From Anaerolineae bacterium (GTDB taxonomy: Bacteria; Chloroflexota; Anaerolineae; Anaerolineales; UBA4823), in NCBI GenBank assembly GCA_030622805.1, contig JAUXFR010000080.1, positions 1 through 6,766 on the forward strand: a stretch of 6,766 nucleotides of DNA, written 5' to 3'. Below are positions 1 through 5,390 of this stretch, one piece after another; positions within the stretch are counted from its first letter, which is position 1, and each line of letters opens with the position of its first letter. The notes below the pieces were generated by a model. The model searched no databases. It worked only from the letters and a program-made list of their open reading frames with translations, and was not told where the DNA came from. Made by a program: the position numbers and the translations under genes.

Positions 1-270
1 AATCGCCATAACCTTATGGAAAGGGACAATATCTGTTGCTAGAACCGTGGGGGTTGGAGGTGCAGGTGTTGCACTGGGTTTTACTGCCGAAGATGGGGTT
101 GAGGCGGGCGTTATTGTTAGCTCGGCGGTCGCAGACACGGACGGGGTGACGGTCTCATCAACAGCCAGCGTTAGGGTTACCCCTGGTGACGTAATCGGAC
201 TGCATGCTACCATCAAAATTGCTATAAAAAGGATAAATACGATCGAGCGAGGATTGGACATCGTTCTCAC
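1..270 (-). CDS. Secreted lipoprotein with Thr/Pro/Ser-rich linker, 3' end cut by the window edge
   Basis: Reading leftward from a GTG at 270, 90 codons are open to the window edge with no stop. The product begins with Arg at residues 2 and 8, a hydrophobic run at about 10-21 and the lipobox LMVAC ending at Cys23, a typical type II (lipoprotein) signal peptide. After Cys23 comes a low-complexity linker of about 50 residues rich in Thr, Pro, Ser and Ala, of the kind that tethers extracytoplasmic domains to the membrane. The functional domain would lie beyond position 1, so the role is unknown. I prefer the GTG because AAGGAGAT (plus-strand 275-282) sits at ordinary spacing before it; an in-frame ATG at 261 would also keep the signal peptide. 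The gene follows the nucleotidyltransferase on the same strand but is 239 bp away and has its own candidate -10 box. The opposite-strand open frame over the same bases is Ala/Val/Gly-rich, with no ribosome site or recognisable domain, and is taken as its shadow. Confidence 0.8.
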   Translation of the reverse strand, partial: MRTMSNPRSIVFILFIAILMVACSPITSPGVTLTLAVDETVTPSVSATAELTITPASTPSSAVKPSATPAPPTPTVLATDIVPFHKVMAI

Positions 271-318
271 CTTTATCTCCTTTCGAGTGAATGTTGTCAC
301 AGGTCTCCCGGTTTCTGG

Positions 319-324
319 ATTATA
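319..324 (-). promoter_or_regulatory. Candidate -10 box of the lipoprotein gene
   Basis: A perfect TATAAT lies on the minus strand about 49 nt upstream of the GTG start. No good -35 hexamer is visible at 16-18 nt, so this is a consensus match only. Confidence 0.3.
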
Positions 325-509
325 TTTGGATGCCACTTAAACGGGCAGATGTAGTCCGGTTCATAGATTCTGACGTTATGTAAGCTGAATCCCAACTGGG
401 CTACGATCTGATTTTCGTTGGCAGCGGCATAACAACTGCTCAAGGTAAATTGTGATTATTGAACAGTCAAATTAAAAAAGGTGTCAAATTATTGTCAGAA
501 GCAGTGTCA

Positions 510-1514
510 TTATAAAGCCCCCTGCCGGCGAGCCCAGTCGTCAAGCGTCTCCTCCACCTGATCCAGGTAAGCGTCCAGCGCTTCGATGCGTTCTCCAAAG
601 CCATCGCCCAACAGCCCGACCTGCTCGAAGACCTGCTGCCAGTTATCTTGAGCTGCGGAGTTCTCCGAGAGGATGTTCGCCATCGTTGTCCAGGTGTTCA
701 GCAGCGGCCACAGCACAGTACCGGGCTGATCGCTCCCCAGCATCTCCTCGAACGCCCGCAGGTAGTAGTATTTTCGGTCCGGGTGAAGTCTGGCGGGTGC
801 CTGTCCTGGTGGCAGTGCATCGTATGCGCTCTCCCAAGATGTCTGCCAATCCTTAATTCCGTCCAGTTCTACATTCTGTGCGCCAATCAAGCCCATGAAC
901 CCGGCATAAAGCCCGCTGCGTCCTACAGCATCTGCCCGGAGCGGGTACTGCAGCAGATAGCGTCGTTCCGTCAAAGGCGAACCCGTCAGGCAGGCGATTG
1001 CGTTGCTGGCGTTCCACAGCGCCCGCAGGTAATCTGCTACTTCCTTGGGACCGGCTTCGGGCTGCGACATTTCGTAGCCGAACCAGATATCGCGTGCCGC
1101 TTCTGCTTGCTTCCGCACCCTGGTCAGCACGTTGTCCGGACGGGCGAACTGTCCACGTACGCTGGCCTGGGTGAAATCCATAAAATGACCGGGATCATAA
1201 AAGATTTCGCCATCTTTGATGGTGTGTCCCATCCAGGGGTGAAGTCTGAGTGCTTTGGGGTGCCGATAATCCTTCTGTTCGTGGTGAGCGATGTCCAGGT
1301 GCACATCATCTGTCAGGCGCACGATTTCCCGCTCCTGCTCCACCGGCCCGGCGTGGATAAAAAACAGGTCGATGTCGACCGTTTCACCCAAGGCATAATC
1401 GCTGCCCAGAACGGAGCCACCCAGGTAAATTGAGACCAGGTTGCGGTTGGTGTGCGTGCGTTCGGAAACGGTATTGCGGATTACGCGCAGCAGCGACCTG
1501 CGATTAATGCGCAT
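510..1514 (-). CDS. Nucleotidyltransferase-fold protein (DNA polymerase beta superfamily)
   Basis: A 334-residue protein whose N-terminal part carries the nucleotidyltransferase active-site signature. Gly-Gly-Ser is at residues 32-34, Asp47-x-Asp49 follows about 12 residues later within a hydrophobic strand, and a third carboxylate, Asp74, sits in HLDI. In this superfamily the three acids bind two metal ions and transfer a nucleotide from an NTP to a hydroxyl, phosphate or protein group. Residues 115-334 have no motif I know and look mainly helical, with many Trp, Leu and Ala, as in aminoglycoside adenylyltransferases and related enzymes. The length is greater than that of minimal MNT antitoxins (about 100 aa) and somewhat more than that of AadA-like enzymes (about 260 aa). 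The substrate cannot be deduced. The ATG is preceded by GGAGG (1525-1529) inside the end of the upstream kinase gene, only 3 nt away, so the two genes are almost certainly co-transcribed and perhaps translationally coupled. An antibiotic-modifying role is possible but unsupported. Confidence 0.88.
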   Translation of the reverse strand: MRINRRSLLRVIRNTVSERTHTNRNLVSIYLGGSVLGSDYALGETVDIDLFFIHAGPVEQEREIVRLTDDVHLDIAHHEQKDYRHPKALRLHPWMGHTIKDGEIFYDPGHFMDFTQASVRGQFARPDNVLTRVRKQAEAARDIWFGYEMSQPEAGPKEVADYLRALWNASNAIACLTGSPLTERRYLLQYPLRADAVGRSGLYAGFMGLIGAQNVELDGIKDWQTSWESAYDALPPGQAPARLHPDRKYYYLRAFEEMLGSDQPGTVLWPLLNTWTTMANILSENSAAQDNWQQVFEQVGLLGDGFGERIEALDAYLDQVEETLDDWARRQGAL

Positions 1515-1517
1515 AGA

Positions 1518-2192
1518 TTAATCCCTCCAATTCTCCTGCCCCGCCTGTTTTGATGACGCCAATGGCAGCTCTGCCTGATACGGCGCCAGATGCAGGGTCT
1601 GGCGGATGCGATTCTCTACAAATTTCAAGTCATTATCTATGTGCACGTAATCCAGGTTGTTAGTGTCGATTGCCAGCACCGGCGAACGACGATTGACATG
1701 GTCAGCGAAAAAATCATCGTACGCCTGATTGAGTTCATCGATATAAGTGCGTTCCATGTTGCGTTCGTACGACCGGTCTCGCAAGCTGATGCGCTGCATG
1801 AGCGTGTCGCTGTTTGCCTGCAGGTATACGATCAGGTCCGGCACGACCACCTTCTCTGCCAGCGCCTCATGAACCCGATAATAGATATCCAATTCATCGC
1901 TTTTCAGGTTGATCCTGGCGAATAATGCGTCCTTCTCGAAGGTGTAATCCGCCAGGAGAGTGCCATTCGCTGCCAGGAAATCTGAGATGACACACCTTTG
2001 CTGGTGGTAGCGGCTCAACAGGAAGAATATCTGGGTTTGGAAGGCATAGCGTTCGCGGTCGACGTAGAAATCCGACAGGAACGGGTTCTCCTCGAAAACC
2101 TCCAGCAGCAGTTCAGCCTCGAATACCAGCTGCAGCAACCGAGCCAGAGTAGTTTTACCCACACCGATGGCGCCCTCTATCGCTATATACAT
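1518..2192 (-). CDS. Deoxynucleoside kinase (dGK/dAK-type)
   Basis: A 224-residue soluble kinase of the bacterial deoxyguanosine/deoxyadenosine kinase family, which phosphorylates salvaged deoxynucleosides with ATP to dNMPs. The Walker A P-loop is at residues 7-14 (GAIGVGKT). EENPFL (33-38) holds the acidic and substrate-side residues. ADYTFEKD (80-87) corresponds to the family's catalytic-base and DRS-like region. The Arg-rich LID lies at about 133-146, with Arg133, Arg137, Arg139 and Arg143. The length is normal for the family (210-230 aa). The last 20 or so residues are polar and extend past the kinase fold. A stop four codons upstream makes the ATG at 2192 the first possible start, although its ribosome site is weak. 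It is the first gene of a two-gene operon with the nucleotidyltransferase. In some bacteria this kinase is fused or linked to folK; no folK is seen here. Which base it prefers cannot be read from the sequence. Confidence 0.92.
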   Translation of the reverse strand: MYIAIEGAIGVGKTTLARLLQLVFEAELLLEVFEENPFLSDFYVDRERYAFQTQIFFLLSRYHQQRCVISDFLAANGTLLADYTFEKDALFARINLKSDELDIYYRVHEALAEKVVVPDLIVYLQANSDTLMQRISLRDRSYERNMERTYIDELNQAYDDFFADHVNRRSPVLAIDTNNLDYVHIDNDLKFVENRIRQTLHLAPYQAELPLASSKQAGQENWRD

Positions 2193-2247
2193 AGTGGAAT
2201 GTTATCTCGTCCGTCTACCGTCAACTGACCCTATAAGCATACCAGCG

Positions 2248-2256
2248 ATTATAGCA
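2248..2256 (-). promoter_or_regulatory. Extended -10 promoter of the kinase-nucleotidyltransferase operon
   Basis: The minus strand reads TGCTATAAT, a TGn extension plus a perfect -10 hexamer. It would start transcription near 2241, about 49 nt before the kinase ATG. No good -35 is present at 17 nt, which is usual for extended -10 promoters. Confidence 0.45.
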
Positions 2257-2281
2257 GAGCGCAACGGCAAAACGCCTCTGC
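2254..2281. repeat. Small dyad next to the kinase promoter
   Basis: GCAGAG (2254-2259) and CTCTGC (2276-2281) form a 6-bp inverted repeat that can be lengthened by a CG/CG pair with one bulged C. On the minus strand it occupies the space between -10 and -35, where a repressor could bind. No T-run follows, so it is not an intrinsic terminator. It may be a chance match. Confidence 0.35.
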
Positions 2282-2319
2282 ACTTCTTAAAAAATTGAAG
2301 CCCCCACCCAATCCGAAAA

Positions 2320-2328
2320 TGATACAAT
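2320..2328 (+). promoter_or_regulatory. Extended -10 promoter of the gpsA-like gene
   Basis: TGATACAAT has the TGn extension and five of six -10 consensus bases. The predicted start near 2335 gives a leader of about 64 nt before the TTG codon. The -35 region is C-rich and does not match consensus. Confidence 0.4.
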
Positions 2329-2398
2329 CTACAGCGTATGTTTATTTTGTGGTAATGTTTGTGGAGTATCCATCGTTTATCTAATTCGGAGGTCGCAG

Positions 2399-3382
2399 TT
2401 GAGAGCAGGCATGGTCGGTTTGGGGAATTTTGGCACAGCCGTTGGTAACCTGATCGCTGAAAATGGTTACGATGTGTTGGGCTGGGACCATAACGGCGAT
2501 GTGGTCGATCAGATTAACCAGACGCATTTCAACCCAAGCTATCTGCCAGGAATCGAACTCAACCGGTCGCTGGTTGCTACCCATGATCTCCTGCAGGTGT
2601 TCGATCAATGCGCAGTGGTCTTCATCGCTGTCCCCTCGGTGTATATCCATTCTACGCTCGAACCAATCCATAGCGAAGCCGCCGAAGATGTCCTGCTTGT
2701 GAACCTGGCGAAAGGGATCGAACTGGAAACCGGTCTGACGGCTTTCCAACGGGTCGGCTGCTTATTCCCGAGAAATCCCAGGGTAGTGCTTTCTGGACCA
2801 TCCATCGCCAATGAGTTCTCCAGGAAAATGCCCACCACGGTGGTGATCGCCAGCAAGGATCACAACAACCTGCTTACGGTCTCCAAGCTGCTGGATAACG
2901 ATTACTTCCGCACACGCTTTTCCAAAGACGTGATTGGTGTCGAGCTGGGCGGCATCCTCAAGAACATCTACGCCATCGGTCTGGGCTTATTCGATGGCAA
3001 GGAGATCACCAGCGTCAATTTCCGGTCTGTTTTCCTGACCATTGCGCTGGAGGAGATCGCAAAAATTGGCGTGGGCATGGGCGCTGAGGTGAGAACTTTC
3101 CTGTACGTATCCGGTATGGGCGATCTGCTGGCGACTTCGATGAGCGAGCACAGCCACAACCGTAAGCTGGGCGTCTACCTGGCGCAGGGATTGTCGCTGT
3201 CCGAAATAAAGGAGCGCATGGGCGTCTTCCCCGAAGGATACAGCACCATCCAGGCCACCCTCTACATCGCCGAGAAGCTGCATGTCTCCATGCCGCTGGC
3301 TAAAGGGCTCTGGGATGTGATCAACAGCAGGTACGACGCGGATAAGTTCATTTCTGCGTTCATCAAAGACTTTGTTGAGTAG
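2399..3382 (+). CDS. gpsA: NAD(P)-dependent glycerol-3-phosphate dehydrogenase
   Basis: A cytosolic oxidoreductase that interconverts dihydroxyacetone phosphate and sn-glycerol-3-phosphate, the phospholipid backbone precursor. The 327 residues match the family length. The Rossmann loop GLGNFG is at 7-12. NLAKGIE (102-108) holds the conserved Lys105, LSGPSIANEF is at 131-140, and GVELGGILKN (180-189) holds the probable catalytic Lys188. The substrate-binding C-terminal domain includes SGMGDLLAT (238-246), HNR (253-255) and EGYSTI (279-284). The TTG start is chosen because GGAGG (2388-2392) lies 6 nt before it and because it keeps the first beta strand before the GxGxxG loop; the ATG at 2411 would cut that strand. 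Some positions diverge from the usual consensus: His253 where SRNR normally has Arg, and SVNFRS at 205-210 where the family has an N-x-K-A-type stretch. This may therefore be a divergent paralogue. It is a single-gene unit, divergent from the kinase operon and closed by a terminator. Confidence 0.93.
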   Translation: MRAGMVGLGNFGTAVGNLIAENGYDVLGWDHNGDVVDQINQTHFNPSYLPGIELNRSLVATHDLLQVFDQCAVVFIAVPSVYIHSTLEPIHSEAAEDVLLVNLAKGIELETGLTAFQRVGCLFPRNPRVVLSGPSIANEFSRKMPTTVVIASKDHNNLLTVSKLLDNDYFRTRFSKDVIGVELGGILKNIYAIGLGLFDGKEITSVNFRSVFLTIALEEIAKIGVGMGAEVRTFLYVSGMGDLLATSMSEHSHNRKLGVYLAQGLSLSEIKERMGVFPEGYSTIQATLYIAEKLHVSMPLAKGLWDVINSRYDADKFISAFIKDFVE

Positions 3383-3390
3383 TCAATTGT

Positions 3391-3414
3391 TTGCAGAAAC
3401 GCTGCAACTTTTTT
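3391..3414 (+). terminator. Intrinsic terminator of the gpsA-like gene
   Basis: TTGCAG (3391-3396) pairs perfectly with CTGCAA (3402-3407) over a 5-nt loop. One C and then six T (3409-3414) follow. It begins 8 nt after the gpsA stop codon. Confidence 0.72.
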
Positions 3415-3464
3415 GGTGTTATGACGTATATAAATATGAATCACTATGAAAAGGAGATATCAAA

Positions 3465-3770
3465 ATGTCAAGCGAATCAAAACGACTGTATCGATCCCGT
3501 GACGAACGCATGATCGCCGGCGTATGCGGTGGTCTGGGAGAATATCTGAACACTGATCCGACCGTGATACGCATCATATTTGTGGTGCTGGCCATCATCG
3601 GTGTTGGCTTTGGTGGGCTGATCTTATACCTGGCGATGTGGTTGATCGTCCCGGAAGAGCCAGTTGAGGTCGTAGCCGTAGTCCCCACTCCTGCCCCTGT
3701 GGTGGAGGAGACTGTGGTAGAAGAGACTGTGGTAGAAGAACCGGCGCAAGAAGGACCGACCGAAGAGTAA
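3465..3770 (+). CDS. PspC-domain membrane protein with acidic repeat tail
   Basis: A 101-residue protein. Residues 7-64 are a classic PspC domain: a basic start (KRLYRSRDERM), the signature GVCGGLGEYL at 19-28, DPTVIR at 31-36, and one or two closely packed membrane segments across about 35-62 ending in WLIVPEEP. PspC proteins sit in the inner membrane and in enterobacteria help sense envelope stress. Outside proteobacteria, stand-alone copies such as this are common and their role is mostly unproven. The tail (63-101) is low complexity and acidic, with three copies of a VVEET/VVEEP pentapeptide. AAGGAG (3451-3456) lies 8 nt before the ATG, a strong ribosome site. A TATAAA at 3429-3434 could be its -10, but the -35 would overlap the gpsA terminator. 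No other psp genes are present in this window. Confidence 0.9.
   Translation: MSSESKRLYRSRDERMIAGVCGGLGEYLNTDPTVIRIIFVVLAIIGVGFGGLILYLAMWLIVPEEPVEVVAVVPTPAPVVEETVVEETVVEEPAQEGPTEE
3699..3743 (+). repeat. 15-bp in-frame tandem repeat in the PspC tail
   Basis: Three consecutive 15-bp units lie at 3699-3713, 3714-3728 and 3729-3743. Units 1 and 2 are near-identical (GTGGTRGARGAGACT) and the third diverges only at its end. Each encodes Val-Val-Glu-Glu-Thr/Pro. Repeats of this form can expand or shrink by slippage without breaking the frame. Confidence 0.8.
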
Positions 3771-3975
3771 AACGCTTCATTACCTGGTAAATCAGGGGGT
3801 CAACCAGAACTTTAAACTTGTGCCTGCGCAGGGCCGGATCCAGGTCGTCGATCAGTCCCTGTGGGGCTTTCAGGTCGAAGCTGGCGCGCGCGATGCTGTC
3901 ACCTACTCATTAGTGAACACGCGCTTTCTGATCAGCGCTTCTAAAGCGGATTTGGTAGGCATAACCCCTCTTTGA
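3736..3975 (+). pseudogene. Orphan coding-like frame, no start codon, ends at TGA 3973-3975
   Basis: In the +1 frame relative to pspC, the sequence is open from just after a TAG (3733-3735) to TGA at 3973. From about 3785 to the stop the translation looks protein-like rather than random: alternating hydrophobic strands, codon use like its neighbours, and pieces such as GRIQVVDQSLWGFQVEAG and NTRFLISASK. It has no ATG and no ribosome site; a GTG near 3820 is the only ordinary alternative start and has no Shine-Dalgarno. I do not recognise the family. The simplest reading is the C-terminal remainder of a gene whose 5' part was deleted or replaced by pspC, but a chance open frame is possible. 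The reverse strand here is interrupted by stops. Confidence 0.35.
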
Positions 3976-4014
3976 AGATGATCCCAGGAAGGGTTTCTTA
4001 TCAGCCATTGTCAA

Positions 4015-4364
4015 CTATATCCCATAAACGATAGACTTCTGCTTGTGTTTCCCGGAGTACAACTTCAACATTTGCTGCCATTCATTCTGCACGACATCCA
4101 GCAGTGCTGGGGAAAAAATTCTGAAGGTGAGGAGTTTGTGAATCCTTTCAAGGCACATTTCTGATTTGTCAGCTCTGGCAGATGGGCTTGGGACAGATCA
4201 ACCCGATTGAGAATCCACCATATGTCATAGTAATCTCTGCAAACCCGGCTGGCACCCCATCCACGCATTTGCAGGCGAGAATGGCTTTGAAGCAAAGCAC
4301 GCAGTTTTTCAGCCACAATCTCTTCCAAGGAATATATATGTGCAAAACGAATACATATGTGTAA
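4015..4364 (-). pseudogene. Decayed AbiEii/AbiGii-type nucleotidyltransferase toxin, C-terminal part only, frameshifted
   Basis: On the minus strand a frame open from 4364 reads IYSLEEIVAEKLRALLQ, then CRDYYDIWWIL. These are the hallmark E-x-x-x-x-K-x-x-A-L and R-D-x-Y-D-x-W motifs of the C-terminal half of AbiEii/AbiGii toxins (type IV toxin-antitoxin and phage-abortive systems). The frame goes off-family at a T6C4 tract (minus strand; plus 4109-4118). Restoring one missing T there joins it to a second frame of 32 codons, starting Ser-Pro-Ala-Leu-Leu, with Trp-Gln-Gln-Met-Leu and a basic end at TAG 4015-4017, as expected for the natural C-terminus. The N-terminal half, including the catalytic GS and DxD motifs, is missing: a stop lies at 4365-4367 and no ATG is in frame. 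No AbiEi antitoxin gene is next to it. The remnant is therefore broken at both ends and cannot make a working toxin. Confidence 0.72.
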
Positions 4365-4445
4365 TCATTTTGCACGCATAATAGGAAAGTTGATTTCCTG
4401 GGATATCTATTCAGGATGTTAGTTTGATAAATGTGATTAAGTTCC

Positions 4446-4576
4446 GGCGACTCAAGTCACGGCTCTAAAGGGCGCAAAGTCCACCTCCGTGGACTCAGGC
4501 CATGTTGGAGTCGACGCAGGTCAACGAGTCAACATTCGTTGACTTTGTTTAGTTCTTTGCAGTGGTTTCAACCGCC
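4446..4576. repeat. 131-bp palindromic interspersed element (MITE-like)
   Basis: The outer ends are imperfect inverted repeats: GGCGACTCAAGTCACGGC (4446-4463) and the complement of GCAGTGGTTTCAACCGCC (4559-4576) agree at 12 of 18 positions. Inside are two hairpins of identical build, each with a 7-bp stem and a 4-nt loop: AGTCCAC/GTGGACT (4478-4495) and AGTCAAC/GTTGACT (4527-4544). The first is preceded by CAA and the second followed by TTG, so CAAAGTC and GACTTTG also form an inverted pair across the centre. There is no open frame and no clear target-site duplication. From memory, GGTTTCAACCGCC ends with AGTCxAC hairpins occur in interspersed non-coding repeats of cyanobacteria and Chloroflexota; I could not confirm this here. 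The left end looks more decayed than the right. Confidence 0.65.
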
Positions 4577-4776
4577 TGACCATGTCATCTTGAAACAGAA
4601 TATTCATATTTGACAGTCAAGCAGGTTGTTGAAGATGCGCCAGTCCCGAATGGATTGCCCTTGATGGGGTAGCTGAAGATCGAGGATGCAATAATTCTGA
4701 ACTGGATAAGACTGTAGAGGAGTCAGGATATCACTGGAAACGCCCAGTTTTTCCAAGTAAACACCAGACAGCAAGG
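4577..4776. other. Gene-free stretch after the DUF4337-like gene
   Basis: I see no supported gene, RNA or terminator here. An odd palindrome TTGACAGTCAA lies at 4610-4620. A minus-strand frame stays open to TGA at 4604-4606 and reads somewhat protein-like, but it has no start of its own outside the membrane-protein gene and no family I recognise. Confidence 0.4.
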
Positions 4777-5337
4777 CTAAATAAATAAATCGATGATGCC
4801 CACCCCTAAACCGATAGCACCAAAAACACCGAATATAAGTCCCACAATCCACATGTACTTTCGATTGGCAATAATCGACATTCCACATAGGGCAGTGCCC
4901 ACCGAGAGCAAGGCGACTGCTGTCGGTAAGACACGATTGGCGCGGATTGACGTTAGAACGATCGCTTCTTCATCAGCAGCCTCCACCGCCAGTTCCCGCA
5001 TTTCTTTTTCAAACGCTGCAATTGCCTCGATCTCAACCTGGTCCGGTGATTTTCCCAGGGCGGTTAAAATTTCGTGTTTTGACTTGAGTGTCTCCACGTA
5101 ATTGCGATCGCCCTGCAGTTTGTTCACTTCCAGGATTTCTTCAGTTCTCTCAATCATGGCCTTGTTGGCGGTATTTCCGGCCAGCATGACGCCAAGCGCT
5201 GTGAGCAAGGCCAGGATCAGGATGGTAAAGGAGATATGTCTGTGCCACCTAGGACTATGCGTATCAGCTTCTGATGAGGTTATTTCGTTTATGTCAAAAT
5301 CCTGTGTCGTATCCTCTGTTCCTGCATTTTTAGGCAT
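4777..5337 (-). CDS. DUF4337-like membrane protein, three transmembrane helices
   Basis: A 186-residue protein of unknown function. A polar, acidic N-terminus (1-30) with a short basic patch (Arg30, His32, Arg33) leads into membrane helix 1 at about 35-54. A long charged helical segment follows (60-125), rich in Glu, Lys and Leu and likely a coiled coil. Helices 2 (about 136-157) and 3 (about 161-184) close the protein, with Asn-Arg-Lys-Tyr between them. This order (helix, GNxAN motif at 54-58, helical stalk, two C-terminal helices) is what I recall of DUF4337 proteins, but the assignment rests on architecture. The ribosome site is weak (GGAA 5 nt before the ATG), and an in-frame TAG directly before the ATG rules out a longer protein. 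It starts 53 nt after the methyltransferase stop with no terminator seen between, so co-transcription is possible, though no shared job is evident. Confidence 0.82.
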   Translation of the reverse strand: MPKNAGTEDTTQDFDINEITSSEADTHSPRWHRHISFTILILALLTALGVMLAGNTANKAMIERTEEILEVNKLQGDRNYVETLKSKHEILTALGKSPDQVEIEAIAAFEKEMRELAVEAADEEAIVLTSIRANRVLPTAVALLSVGTALCGMSIIANRKYMWIVGLIFGVFGAIGLGVGIIDLFI

Positions 5338-5390
5338 CTAATTCCAGCTCACTTTCCAAATTGCACTTATGACCGATCATGAACTACCCC

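Noticed and set aside
47..340. Plus-strand open frame (97 codons) at the left end
   Set aside because: It has no Shine-Dalgarno, its composition is Val/Gly/Ala-biased, and the opposite strand gives a convincing lipoprotein signal peptide.
387..455. Short plus-strand frame resembling a Rossmann start (YDLIFVGSGI)
   Set aside because: Only 22 codons before a stop, with no start codon or flanking homology visible. Too short to separate from chance.
475..511. Possible intrinsic terminator after the nucleotidyltransferase gene
   Set aside because: A T6 run is present on the minus strand, but only direct repeats precede it and no stable GC-containing stem can be drawn.
648..1433. Long plus-strand open frame (261 codons) opposite the nucleotidyltransferase
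   Set aside because: It is antisense to a gene with clear active-site motifs, has no ribosome site, is rich in Cys, Gln and Pro and shows no domain. It is a shadow frame.
3963..3995. Hairpin AACCCCTC/GAAGGGTT between the orphan frame and the AbiEii relic
   Set aside because: Seven of eight pairs with a C-A mismatch, a 17-nt loop and only a broken T-run. Too weak to call a terminator.
4478..4544. Hairpin pair considered as a CRISPR array
   Set aside because: Only two hairpins of different sequence, with no regular direct repeats or spacers of uniform length. The structure is an inverted-repeat element.
4604..4776. Minus-strand frame ending at TGA 4604 that reads somewhat protein-like
   Set aside because: Its upstream part is only a shadow of the DUF4337-like gene, it has no start or ribosome site of its own, and I recognise no family.
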